Below are positions 25,480 through 34,517 of a DNA stretch of 64,000 bases, one piece after another (position 1 is the stretch's first letter; every line of letters starts with the position of its first letter). The notes beneath the pieces are model-generated. The model was not told the origin of the DNA, did no database searches, and saw only the letters and a program-made list of their open reading frames with translations. This stretch comes from Sinobaca qinghaiensis (GTDB lineage: Bacteria; Bacillota; Bacilli; Bacillales; Marinococcaceae): positions 124,001-188,000 of the forward strand of contig NZ_RAPK01000010.1 in NCBI RefSeq assembly GCF_003610495.1, in the 5' to 3' direction. The position numbers were made by a program, and so were the translations under genes.

Positions 25480-26248
25480 GTTTTATTATTATTTCCGCTG
25501 TTTCTTTTTGTATCCCATACTTAGATTTTAATTCTGTTATTAATGCATTATGTTTTCTATTTGAGTTATTTTCATAACAAGAAAAATTTTTCTCATTTAT
25601 CAAATTAACAACTTCATCTATATTTGGTTTACTTAACTCACAAAGTTTAAATGCCATTTCCTTTGCCGCTCTGGAGTATAAAATGAAATCATCGAAATTT
25701 ATGCTTTTAAATTTATTCGGGGCATTAAGTTTACTATATTCGTTTTTTCTTATCTTCATAGAAGAAACTTTATTATGCTCGAGATCTAACTTATTTAATC
25801 TTTTTTCGTCTTTATTATGTAATGCTGAATTTCTAATATTTCTATAGTAATCGCAAATTTTATAATTTAGATCATTATCTATAATGTATGAAGAGTCTAC
25901 ACTCTTAAAAGCTATTTTTAATTTAGGATTTTTTTCTAAATTCAGCCATGGAACTTTCTTTATTATTTCATATTCTTTCTGAAAATCTACTAAAAATTCC
26001 TCAAAACATTGAGAAACTTGAGCAATATAATTTTTAGCAATAATTGAATTAAAATCCTCTGGTATTTTTGGAAAATCCACTCTGATTTTATGCTTTTTTG
26101 ATTTACACGCTAAGAATTTACTGAAATCACCAGAACTATTAGCTTGATCAGCAAACTCTCTTATAGCTACTTCATTCATTTCAATTACAGAATCAAAATA
26201 ACCTAATTTTTTAACAAAAACACTGTAACTTTTATAAGTGAATTTCAT
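25466..26248 (-). CDS. HEPN-type candidate RNase
   Basis: A 260-residue, AT-rich gene, unlike its chromosomal neighbours in base composition. The protein is helical and soluble. Residues ~72-95 (AKNYIAQVSQCFEEFLVDFQ) followed by YYRNIRNSALHN at 135-146 fit a HEPN domain: R139-N140-x3-H144 is the Rx4H catalytic motif of HEPN ribonucleases, found in toxins and abortive-infection proteins that often cut RNA, including tRNA. The family call rests on this motif and the helix pattern only. AAGGAG lies ten bases before the ATG. The gene ends 22 bases before the tRNA-like gene on the same strand. Confidence 0.6.
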   Translation of the reverse strand: MKFTYKSYSVFVKKLGYFDSVIEMNEVAIREFADQANSSGDFSKFLACKSKKHKIRVDFPKIPEDFNSIIAKNYIAQVSQCFEEFLVDFQKEYEIIKKVPWLNLEKNPKLKIAFKSVDSSYIIDNDLNYKICDYYRNIRNSALHNKDEKRLNKLDLEHNKVSSMKIRKNEYSKLNAPNKFKSINFDDFILYSRAAKEMAFKLCELSKPNIDEVVNLINEKNFSCYENNSNRKHNALITELKSKYGIQKETAEIIIKLANF

Positions 26249-26340
26249 ATATTTTTACTCCTTTTTTAAATACATTTTTCTGATTATTAAAAAAATAGAT
26301 AAGACAATTCACATAGAGTTAGTTAACTTTTTCTATTTAG

Positions 26341-26376
26341 TCAAGCTACACATTCCACATGTGTAGAGTGCTGAGT
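26341..26376 (-). pseudogene. Relic of an rlmCD 3' end
   Basis: Minus-strand codons spell QHSTHVECVA followed by TGA. THVECVA is the near-terminal motif of the RlmCD methyltransferase whose intact gene ends at 31165. Compared with that gene (31186-31206), five of seven codons differ, each only at the third position and each silent. This marks old coding homology, consistent with displacement of an rlmCD tail when an element inserted there. Confidence 0.55.
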
Positions 26377-26379
26377 GTA

Positions 26380-27565
26380 GATATAAATTAATAAATAGAT
26401 GTAGCATTGTTCAACCTATAATATTAGATTACACAGTCTAACCGAAATTGAAACAAGGGGTGTTTTGTATACAAATTAACTCCCACTTGTCAAAATGGAT
26501 AGGTTGATAGAATTATAACAATTTCAAAATCAAAAAGTTGATTCAATAGGATTTAGTTTTTGTTATGTAGGATCTAATCAAAGAAAATCGTTGACAGTAT
26601 GATTAAGTTTGCCGCCAACCTGCCACCACAACTCCCCTCTTCAAGTGAAAATTTGCGGTGCGTATTTTCCTATAGTTTTTCTCTTTTCGCCCACTATCAT
26701 AAAACACAACTATAAACAAACACAAGTTACTTTTGCAAGAACTCAAAGCCCTTGTTATATCGGATAAAAAATTATATTACCAAATTATTTTACATATCTA
26801 CCTCTCAAAGTAAATTATTGGAATAAACTCTTATTAAAAGGGTATTAACACTAGTTTATATATTAAAATATGAAATATATATTTTGTTATTTACTATATC
26901 AGAATTTTTTTAGTAGAAAGCTTTTTAAGTTATAAATATTAATAGCACTCATTTCGAGTGTCTTTTTTTTGCTTAGATGGAAACTCTCCCTTTATTTGTA
27001 TAAAGTATTATTATATTTCATGTTATAAATTTTTTCTTTTTCATTATAGATTGAGACCAAGTCACTGACCAGACCAGCATTTATAAATAATCATACTTTG
27101 TAGCTTCATTTATGTATTCTTGTTCATCTCATGGAGTTATTGTTCTTTTCCCCAAAATATTATTCAAAATCATCACTTTGCTTTTGTAAAACTATCCTAC
27201 AACATACCCTAACAAAAAAAGCTAAAATTAAAGCACTCGTTAGATCAATAAGGAAGAGCTACTAACATTTTCAATTAATAGAAGTATATTAATGAAAGTC
27301 CTACTTTTTATTTTTTCAAATGACAAGGTGAATTTGTTACTAATACATTTCTCGATAAAGTAAGGAAGTACAAATCAGTAAACTTGATTGATTGTAAAGA
27401 ATATTATACCAGCCTTTTTATAGAAATAAATTGTGGAATAACAACCGTTACCTGGTATTTTCATTTAGTGGGAGAGCTTTGGACTAGTCAGATAAAAAAC
27501 CTGCCCCTCTAAGCTCCCCATCTATATCAATCATTATTGAAATCAAGATAAATCCAATACAATTT
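26380..27565. other. AT-rich non-coding stretch of the island
   Basis: About 1.2 kb with no convincing gene on either strand: frames are short and lack ribosome sites. It contains a GC-rich pocket near 26610-26660, a plus-strand terminator at 26944-26970, and an interrupted inverted repeat GAGCTT/AAGCTC (about 27473-27520) just beyond the KAP gene stop. It looks like eroded element DNA. Confidence 0.5.
26944..26970 (+). terminator. Plus-strand terminator without an obvious gene
   Basis: GCACTC pairs with GAGTGT (ending in G-U) over a five-base loop, followed by TCTTTTTTTT. No plus-strand gene precedes it, so it may end a small RNA or be a remnant. Confidence 0.55.
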
Positions 27566-29857
27566 TTAAAAATCATACTCATCTCTTTTATCATAATTCT
27601 CTAAGAATAAATCAATGAACTCTTTATACTCCTTATATAGAATTTGATTGTTTGTTTTAATCTCAATCAACCTTAATTTTATAGCGTCAATATCAGGTAC
27701 AAAATCTTTTAAACTTTTATAATTAAAGGAAACATTTTTGCGGGAGACATAGTCGCCAACAGATGAAATAAAAGATGTACTTCTAAATGACTTCAAAAAT
27801 GTTAACATTGATTTTTCATCGGATATTAACTCCTCGATAAAGCTCTTAAAATCTTCATTGCTTCCCCACTCTTTCCAACGATATAAGATGTAAAGTAGGT
27901 TATTACTTTCTAAGAGGGAATGATTTTGTGCCCTCTTTTTTATTTTATCAATGCAAAGTTGTTGTAATCTTAACAAATGTTCATCCTTAACTAATGAAAT
28001 ACTACTTTCAGTATCATCTTTAAGAGGAGATATAATCGAGATTTTTTTGACTACTCCATAAAGTGACGTTGAATGTAAAATAGCTTCATGAAGAAGATTA
28101 AAATTATCTTCTTGATTATTTTCTCTTTTTAGTAATTGATAAATAATTCTCATAACATCCACATCTGCTCCAAAATCTGTCATTCCTTCAGGTTCAGATG
28201 GTAATGAATCCGTTATATTAAGAAGCGGAATAATTATATTTTGAAAATACATATTAGGAAATTTATTATTATCACTAGTATAATCCTGAAATATCTGTAA
28301 TAGTTTTCTTATTTTTTTATTTTGAACAAACTCATTTAATTTAGATTCAAAATCATATTTATTATTTATTTTCTGTAAAGTAGTTTCTAACTCAAACTGG
28401 CTTATTTCTTTACTAGAACCCTTTGGAAGGTACACGAAATAGCTATCAAAATGAGTTGGTGAACAAACTCTCAGGTCTCTTGACCAATTTGATATCCATT
28501 CAGATCCATATGAAGAGTAACCCTTGTCAATTACATTCCCTATTTGTGGGAATAGTTGCTTTAATAGTTCCGTAACACACTGTTCATACTCACCTGTTAA
28601 GTTTGAAATAGCGTTCTTTATTTTTTTTTGTCTTTGATCATTATTTTGAGGATCAGTTGGATTTCTTGTAGCTGTAAATAGTTCCTTATTTTGTCTCATG
28701 AAGTTGTGAAAATCTGGTCTAAATACTTTTAATGTTTCTATTGCAATAAAATCAATAGGATTTACTTCCATAACACTATCTTTGTACATTTGTGAGATAT
28801 TAAACTCTAAACTACTCGCAAATCGTTTAACATGTCTAAGATTTTTGAAAAAATACTTTATTCCTGACTGAAACACATTTCCCCAATAAATAGAGTCTGT
28901 AGAGAAATATTTCAATACAGATTCCGGAAGTCTAGAAAGTATTCGATCCAACTGCTCAAATAGATATTTATGAATATTCTCTGCTTGTGCCTCAGGCACA
29001 TCAAACGAAACCTGAACAATTTTCTCCATATACTTTGCACCTGATACTCCTAAGGATACATCAAGATTTTTTTGAACAACTTCTTTCTCGAAAGACAATA
29101 AATATATTGTATTCGGAAAATCTGCATTTATTTTAATCAAACGAAAAATCTCTTTTGTTTCCTCATAAGTTAACCTATCAATATCATCAATAATAATTAC
29201 CAACTTCTTATTTCTTTCTAATAATTCATTTGTTATTTCTGCTTTATAATCAATTGCAGTTTTCTCTCTTATTTTAGATCTTGTACCAAAGAAATTAGAT
29301 AACCTGGTTAATGCACCTCTAGTCAATTGCCCTAAGATTAATACAGCACCACTAATAAATAAAATATTCTTTAATACCTCATTTGTCACACCTATCCATT
29401 CTGCTATTGAGCTTAAAGAAATACCAGCTAGACCAATTCCAATAATTAATTTATCATAAGTTGCTTTGAAAACAGTTTTATCCGGTACCATATTTAGTAG
29501 ATTAGAATAAAGTTTTAATTTATCGGCAATTTCTTTGTCTTTAATTGCTTGATTTTGAATTGCTAGCTCTTTAGATAATTCATCAAAAAAATTAGAGGTT
29601 AGATTACTTAAGTCTGAATAAATCCAAGGATTGTAACTAATAATAGTTGGCTTCTCCACTTCAATATCATTTTCAATATGATCCAATGCCATATTAATGA
29701 TTGAGGACTTCCCGATCCCCCATTCTCCATTAAGCGCGATTACTAAACTTTCACTTTCCTTCCATTCGCTAATTGCTTTTCCCAAGTGCTTTGCAAAATC
29801 TTTTCTCTCTAGTAAATCATCTTTTCCAGTTTTAACTGGATTATCGCCAAGGAACAT
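27566..29857 (-). CDS. KAP family P-loop NTPase
   Basis: A 763-residue AT-rich gene. The KAP signature is clear: Walker A GEWGIGKSS at residues 44-52, two membrane segments inserted before Walker B (about 137-153 and 164-178), and Walker B LVIIIDDIDRL at 219-229. A long helical C-terminal part follows. KAP NTPases are membrane-associated ATPases, patchily distributed on plasmids and islands, and include the phage-exclusion protein PifA. A role in phage defence is therefore plausible but not shown. AAGG lies nine bases before the ATG. It is alone between non-coding stretches. Confidence 0.85.
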   Translation of the reverse strand: MFLGDNPVKTGKDDLLERKDFAKHLGKAISEWKESESLVIALNGEWGIGKSSIINMALDHIENDIEVEKPTIISYNPWIYSDLSNLTSNFFDELSKELAIQNQAIKDKEIADKLKLYSNLLNMVPDKTVFKATYDKLIIGIGLAGISLSSIAEWIGVTNEVLKNILFISGAVLILGQLTRGALTRLSNFFGTRSKIREKTAIDYKAEITNELLERNKKLVIIIDDIDRLTYEETKEIFRLIKINADFPNTIYLLSFEKEVVQKNLDVSLGVSGAKYMEKIVQVSFDVPEAQAENIHKYLFEQLDRILSRLPESVLKYFSTDSIYWGNVFQSGIKYFFKNLRHVKRFASSLEFNISQMYKDSVMEVNPIDFIAIETLKVFRPDFHNFMRQNKELFTATRNPTDPQNNDQRQKKIKNAISNLTGEYEQCVTELLKQLFPQIGNVIDKGYSSYGSEWISNWSRDLRVCSPTHFDSYFVYLPKGSSKEISQFELETTLQKINNKYDFESKLNEFVQNKKIRKLLQIFQDYTSDNNKFPNMYFQNIIIPLLNITDSLPSEPEGMTDFGADVDVMRIIYQLLKRENNQEDNFNLLHEAILHSTSLYGVVKKISIISPLKDDTESSISLVKDEHLLRLQQLCIDKIKKRAQNHSLLESNNLLYILYRWKEWGSNEDFKSFIEELISDEKSMLTFLKSFRSTSFISSVGDYVSRKNVSFNYKSLKDFVPDIDAIKLRLIEIKTNNQILYKEYKEFIDLFLENYDKRDEYDF

Positions 29858-30078
29858 TTAATCAAACCTTCCATTTTATTAATTCATCGATTATTTAAGA
29901 TATTAAACTTCAACAAGTTTCGACTACTTGCTTTATTTTATATTTCCTAAAGTTAGGTATCATTAAAAAACCATGCTCAATAGAGATTTCTTAATTTCTC
30001 TCCGAGATAATAGCACAGTAATGAAACATTTGTCAGATGCTTGGTATCTATGTTTAAAAGTATGCACAGGGGTACCAA
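29858..30078. other. Upstream region of the KAP gene and degraded recombinase head
   Basis: Holds the KAP gene leader with the perfect inverted repeat AAACTT-CAAC-AAGTTT at 29905-29920, a possible operator. No trace of an intact resolvase catalytic domain can be read upstream of the recombinase relic. Confidence 0.4.
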
Positions 30079-31060
30079 AGAAACAGTGAACGGGTAAAAA
30101 CAGCTTTAAAAACCCGTGCACAAAAATGATTATTTAAAGGTTCTAGTGCTCCATAAGGATATGAATTGCAAGTTGGCAGACTATGGTCTGGACTGATGAT
30201 ACCTCTAACCTATTGCGCAAGATATTTAAGGAATACATCTCAGGTCATGAGTTAGATCGTAATGCTAGAGCCTTGTACAACGAGGGAATACCAACGCCGG
30301 CACAAGTGGTAAATCGGAAAATGCTAATGTTACGTGGCAAAGTTATTCAATAAAAGTAATACTAACAAATCCCCACCATTCAGTAGATCTAATTCAGAAT
30401 CGAACCACAACACAGAGCGTAACAAATAAATCTAGAGATCAAAATGAACCATAAAATTATATAATCGTTCCTAACACTCATACAGCTATTATCTTAAGGT
30501 AAGATTTTGAAACAGTCCAACAACTAATTACTAGTTGAAAAAAAGACTAGGCCACAAGCTTAAAAAAGCACCTATTGATAAACACTGCATATTGTGTTGA
30601 CTGCTGTACTAGGGATGCATTATAAAGTAAATAACAAGGGCTACATTTGTGGAAATTATAATAAGCGTGGAGCTAAAGCTTATGGTAAACATTTAATAAA
30701 AGCGCCCTATTAGGATTCGCTATTTTAGAGGATCTTAAGATGTTAGTATCCTCTTTAAGCAATGACACTCTCATGGATTCCTTAGAAACTAAGTTAAAGA
30801 AGCAAAAGCACCATGCCGAAAAACAAATTAGATCTCATTTAAATACATTAGAGCAATTAAAAATGAAAAAGAAAAACACAATAAATTTATTAATCGAAAA
30901 AGTGATATTAAAAGAGGAATATGATGAATTTATAAATGTCATTAACAAACAGATTAACGATTTACTTTTAAAGTCAAATCAAACCGAAGCCTCGCTTCAA
31001 ACAGTAGAGGACGAAGCTGTTATTATAAAACTAAAAAAAATAACTAACTGTACTAATTGA
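30079..31060 (+). pseudogene. Decayed large serine recombinase (SpoIVCA-like)
   Basis: Pieces of a site-specific serine recombinase appear in order across frames. First comes RNSERVKTALKTRAQK then a stop; then SSAP-stop-GYEL (the APYGY motif); then KIFKEYISGHELDRNARALYNEGIPTPAQ in two overlapping parts near 30210-30305. After that come PNTHTAII; a zinc-ribbon piece (HYKVNNKGYICGNYNKRGAKAYGKH, near 30617-30690); and an open C-terminal coiled coil from 30704 to 31060 (SLETKLKKQKHHAEKQ). The catalytic N-terminal domain is missing. This is the dead integrase of the island. Confidence 0.8.
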
Positions 31061-31114
31061 TTTCAACGAATTAACCATAGAGATTCTTCACCGGCTAATT
31101 AATTGTATCGGAAT

Positions 31115-31164
31115 TAAAGCAGATGGCCCAAGAATCTTCTATCGATTCTCGGGCCATCTGCTTC
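31115..31164 (-). terminator. Very long hairpin terminator of rlmCD
   Basis: AAGCAGATGGCCC and AGAATC pair with GATTCT and GGGCCATCTGCTT (a 20-bp stem with one mismatch) over a seven-base loop, then TTTAATT on the minus strand, directly after the rlmCD stop. Confidence 0.85.
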
Positions 31165-32547
31165 TTATTTAACACTTTCAATTAACGCCACACACTCTAC
31201 ATGCGTGGTCTGCGGGAACATATCGACAGGCTGTACTTCCTTAACTTCATACGCTCCGCTTTCCGTTAGATACTTCAGGTCCCGGGCCAGAGTGGCCGGG
31301 TTACAGGATACGTAGACAATCCGTTCGGGGCTCGTTTCGAGCATCATGTCAAGCAGCTTGTCGTCACAGCCTTTTCTAGGCGGATCAACAACCATGACGT
31401 CCGGACGCAGGCCGTTTGCTTTTGCCCACCATGGAACGACTTCTTCGGCTTCTCCTACCGCAAACGTCACGTTTTCAAATTGGTTAATACGGGCATTGCG
31501 CTTCGCATCCGTAATCGCTTCCGGTACAATGTCCACGCCATGCACGTGCTTCGCTTTCTGGGCAAGAAACAGCGAAATGGTTCCAATGCCGCAGTACGCG
31601 TCCACTACTGTTTCATGACCTTTCAGATCGGCATATTCAAGCGCCTTATCATACAGAACCTTCGTCTGAACCGGGTTTACCTGATAAAACGAGCGGGCTG
31701 AAATCGCAAACGAGATATCTCCTATATGATCGTAAATATATTCTTCTCCCCACAGTACATTCGTTTTGTCTCCAAAAATCACGTTCGTGCGCTTTGGGTT
31801 GATGTTGTGGATAATGGATACGGTTTCCGGTATCTCTGTCCGGATTTTTTCAATCAGCTTTTTTTTGTGAGAGAGGGTTTCGTCTTTAGTAATGAGCACG
31901 ATCATCAGCTGGCCGGTCGTTTGGGCATAACGGGCCACTACATGGCGGAGCATACCGCGGTGCTTGTCTTCATTATAAGATGTAATTCCGAGCTCATCGG
32001 CGATATTCTTAACGGTCTGCACGGCCTGGTCGTTGCTTTCCTGCTGAATGATACAGGCATCCATATCCATAATCCGGTGGGAGCGCTGCTGGTAAAAGCC
32101 GGCTTTTAAGTGGCCGTCCGGCTTCGTTCCAATCGGCACCTGCGCTTTGTTACGGTAATGCCAGGGTTCCTCCATTCCAAGCGTCGGATGAACAGTTACG
32201 TCAGACAGACCGCCAAGCCGGCTTAATGCTTCTACCACCTGTTTGTGCTTATACTGCTTTTGGCCGCCGTAGCTCATGTGCTGCAGCTGGCATCCGCCGC
32301 AGAGTTTATAGATCGGACAGGGAGGTTCCACCCGGTCCGGGCTCTCTTCAATAACATTAAGCAGACGGCCGAAGCCGTAGCCTTTTTTCGTTTTGATCAC
32401 TTTGATTTCAGCGGTTTCGCCGGGCAGGCTGTTTGGCACAAATAATGTATATCCATCCACCTTTGCGACGCCTGCGCCTTCATGGGTCAGGTCTTCTATA
32501 GTTGCCGTAATTGTCTCGTTTTTCTGTACGGGCAGCTCGTTTGTCAT
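31165..32547 (-). CDS. rlmCD: 23S rRNA (uracil-C5)-methyltransferase RlmCD
   Basis: A 460-residue S-adenosylmethionine-dependent enzyme that makes m5U in 23S rRNA. Residues ~5-65 are a TRAM RNA-binding domain. The Fe-S cluster cysteines lie in [15 protein letters not shown] near 75-90. The SAM site is [14 protein letters not shown] near 312, and the catalytic region [12 protein letters not shown] and [13 protein letters not shown] near 385-415 carries the nucleophilic Cys. The 3' end ([13 protein letters not shown]) is a known insertion target of integrative elements in Firmicutes and adjoins the island here. Confidence 0.95.
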   Translation of the reverse strand: MTNELPVQKNETITATIEDLTHEGAGVAKVDGYTLFVPNSLPGETAEIKVIKTKKGYGFGRLLNVIEESPDRVEPPCPIYKLCGGCQLQHMSYGGQKQYKHKQVVEALSRLGGLSDVTVHPTLGMEEPWHYRNKAQVPIGTKPDGHLKAGFYQQRSHRIMDMDACIIQQESNDQAVQTVKNIADELGITSYNEDKHRGMLRHVVARYAQTTGQLMIVLITKDETLSHKKKLIEKIRTEIPETVSIIHNINPKRTNVIFGDKTNVLWGEEYIYDHIGDISFAISARSFYQVNPVQTKVLYDKALEYADLKGHETVVDAYCGIGTISLFLAQKAKHVHGVDIVPEAITDAKRNARINQFENVTFAVGEAEEVVPWWAKANGLRPDVMVVDPPRKGCDDKLLDMMLETSPERIVYVSCNPATLARDLKYLTESGAYEVKEVQPVDMFPQTTHVECVALIESVK

Positions 32548-32702
32548 GTGATGCCTCCACTCATTAGTCCTATATTCTTTACAGATTGTATCATATCTTT
32601 TTCCGTTTGGATTTGTTTGTGTTCTTTATACCCGGTCTTCTCTTTTGAAACAAGCTGCGGTAGGATAAATAGAGAGATCTTTATAAAGAAAGGACGGTAC
32701 AT

Positions 32703-33272
32703 ATGAAAACAGAAAAAGAAAAAATGCTGGCCGGAGAACTATTCCTTCCCCATGATCCAGAACTCGCCGAAGAACGCATGAATGCGAAGCTGGCACTGCG
32801 GATGTATAACAACATCGGCGTGGAATACCCGGAAAAACGCCTCGAAACGATCAAGCAGATTTTTGGTTCCACCGGGGAAGCAGTCCGTGTAGAATCGCAG
32901 TTCCGCTGCGATTACGGTTATAACATTCATGTCGGTGAATCCTTTTACGCCAACTTTGACTGTGTCATGCTCGATGAGGCGCCGATTCGATTTGGCAGCG
33001 GCGTGATGCTTGGTCCCGGCGTTCACATCTATACCGTGAACCATCCGCTTGACGGAGAGGAACGGGCTACGCTTCACGAGTACGGCGTTCCAGTAACTGT
33101 AGGCGACAACGTCTGGATCGGCGGCCGAGCCATCGTTAATCCCGGTGTTACCATTGGAGATGGTGCTGTCATCGCTTCCGGTGCAGTAGTCGTAAAAGAT
33201 GTTCCCGCTCATACCGTTGCCGGCGGCAATCCGGCGCGCGTGATTAAACAAATAAAAAAGCAGGAAGGCTGA
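32703..33272 (+). CDS. Sugar O-acetyltransferase, maltose acetyltransferase type
   Basis: A 189-residue left-handed beta-helix enzyme that moves acetyl from acetyl-CoA to sugars. It starts with the Maa-type N-terminal helix (EKEKMLAGELFLPHDPEL). The hexapeptide repeats run from ~65 (NIHVGESFYANFD) to ~175 (VWIGGRAIVNPGVTIGDGAV), with catalytic His in IYTVNHPLD near 113. AAAGGACGG precedes the ATG. The terminator hairpin overlaps its last codons. Confidence 0.9.
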   Translation: MKTEKEKMLAGELFLPHDPELAEERMNAKLALRMYNNIGVEYPEKRLETIKQIFGSTGEAVRVESQFRCDYGYNIHVGESFYANFDCVMLDEAPIRFGSGVMLGPGVHIYTVNHPLDGEERATLHEYGVPVTVGDNVWIGGRAIVNPGVTIGDGAVIASGAVVVKDVPAHTVAGGNPARVIKQIKKQEG

Positions 33273-33290
33273 GGCCTTTCCTGCTTTTTG
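33257..33290. terminator. Bidirectional terminator, acetyltransferase / membrane protein
   Basis: AGCAGGAAGGC pairs with GCCTTTCCTGCT (one bulge) over a short loop with A and T tracts on both sides; it begins inside the 3' end of the acetyltransferase gene. Confidence 0.85.
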
Positions 33291-33728
33291 CTATTTATTC
33301 TGTTCGCTTTCTTTCCACTTCGTGTAGCTCGTATCCTGCTCGAGCGGCAGGTCATGGTCGACCGCAAATTTCTCTACATCGCGGTACAGCCCGGTATCCT
33401 TGTACCGGCGCAGCCGGATCGTTGATAGGTTTTTCCGCTTAATCAATGGAAGAACTTTTCCGCCCGGCGCATTCTTAAGAAAAATGCCGGTGACGTTTTT
33501 CGGGTACACCACCCGGGTAAACACCCGTTTTTTCGCCAAATACGTATAGCACGTAATCGTGTTATTTTTTACTTTCACGTGCTGGTGAAGAAACATCGCC
33601 AGTACTGCAAAAATGCTGATTAGTACAGCCGGAATAATAAATGCCGGGTCTGTTAGCAATACGATGGCCCAGATCGCGATTAAAAGAATAATGGGCTTTA
33701 CCAGATTATAACCAGAATGATACGTCAT
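33291..33728 (-). CDS. Membrane protein with PH-like cytoplasmic domain, unknown function
   Basis: A 145-residue protein with two adjacent membrane segments (residues ~10-27 and 29-47) followed by a basic beta-rich domain (ITCYTYLAKKRVFTRVVYPKNVTGIF) that resembles bacterial PH-like domains. No closer family recognised. It sits 13 bases downstream of the GNAT gene on the same strand. Confidence 0.55.
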   Translation of the reverse strand: MTYHSGYNLVKPIILLIAIWAIVLLTDPAFIIPAVLISIFAVLAMFLHQHVKVKNNTITCYTYLAKKRVFTRVVYPKNVTGIFLKNAPGGKVLPLIKRKNLSTIRLRRYKDTGLYRDVEKFAVDHDLPLEQDTSYTKWKESEQNK

Positions 33729-33741
33729 GCCTTTTATTCAC

Positions 33742-34248
33742 CTACTCTATTCCTACAATTTTACTTCTGCGCTCATATAATAGCACATCTCTCCACGCGC
33801 CGTTAAGCTTTCCTACCTTTTCACGGCGGCCGACTTCCCGGAATCCGGCATTTTCATGGATACGGATGCTTTCAATGTTCTCAGGCATAATGCCGGCCTG
33901 AAGCGTCCAGTAGCCTTCGCGCTCACTTATATAAATCAGTTCTTTCATCAAGCGGGTTCCTATACGTTTTCCCCGCCCCTCATCATGTATATAGATGCTC
34001 GTTTCTCCGACGCCTTCATACACCGGTCTGTTTGATGTAGGAGCAAGTGCCACCCAGCCAAGCACTTTTCTCGTCTCCTCTTCGACTGCTACAAGCCGGC
34101 AGACAAGATCATGTGTTGCTGACCAGATTTCCCAGGAAGGCGTTTTAGTTTCAAATGTTGCCTTTCCTGTCTGAATCCCCATTTCATAAATTTCCCTTAC
34201 TTCCGGCCAATGCTCCTTATGGAGCCGTTCAATTTCAATGTTCATCAT
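33742..34248 (-). CDS. GNAT acetyltransferase, phosphinothricin acetyltransferase-like
   Basis: A 168-residue N-acetyltransferase. It shows the Pat-like pattern: EIERLHKEHWPEVREIYEMGI at the start, VLGWVALAPTSNRPVYEGVGE near 85, and the acetyl-CoA motif DEGRGKRIGTRLMKEL near 115. The ATG at 34248 is chosen because AAGGGG lies six bases upstream. Members acetylate amino compounds such as methionine derivatives; substrate here unknown. Confidence 0.85.
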   Translation of the reverse strand: MMNIEIERLHKEHWPEVREIYEMGIQTGKATFETKTPSWEIWSATHDLVCRLVAVEEETRKVLGWVALAPTSNRPVYEGVGETSIYIHDEGRGKRIGTRLMKELIYISEREGYWTLQAGIMPENIESIRIHENAGFREVGRREKVGKLNGAWRDVLLYERRSKIVGIE

Positions 34249-34433
34249 GCTCAGCCCCTTACGTGTCCCATTCTTTACTCCCCTATTATAGAAGAAATAC
34301 GCTTCTGCGACAAATATCGCCGTTTTTCCCGTCCGAACCATTACCGTCACAATAAATATTCATTTATAACTTATTGATAACAGGCATGGAGAATATTGTT
34401 TTAAAAAGGAAATATATGTGATAAAATTCTAAA

Positions 34434-34447
34434 TGTAATCGCTTCCA
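34434..34447. promoter_or_regulatory. Candidate cre site before the aldehyde dehydrogenase gene
   Basis: TGTAATCGCTTCCA fits 13 of 14 positions of the CcpA consensus TGWAANCGNTNWCA. It lies about 70 bases upstream of the start codon. Confidence 0.6.
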
Positions 34448-34517
34448 TTATCCCTTTTCCACCGTTTTACAAGCTTGTGTTTTACTATCACATTTATGTA
34501 AAAGGAGAGGAATTCGT

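Noticed and set aside
26590-26700. Possible tail of a tyrosine integrase on the minus strand (GC-rich pocket)
   Set aside because: Short open pieces such as WWQVGGKLNH can be read, but no family motif (R-H-R-Y) is visible and no start exists.
27469-27522. Terminator for the KAP gene
   Set aside because: GAGCTT/AAGCTC arms are about 30 bases apart and no T tract follows the stem on the minus strand.
26341-31206. Recent perfect att direct repeat around the island
   Set aside because: The two THVECVA copies match at only 16 of 21 bases, with every difference at a third codon position, so they are diverged coding copies and not a fresh att duplication.
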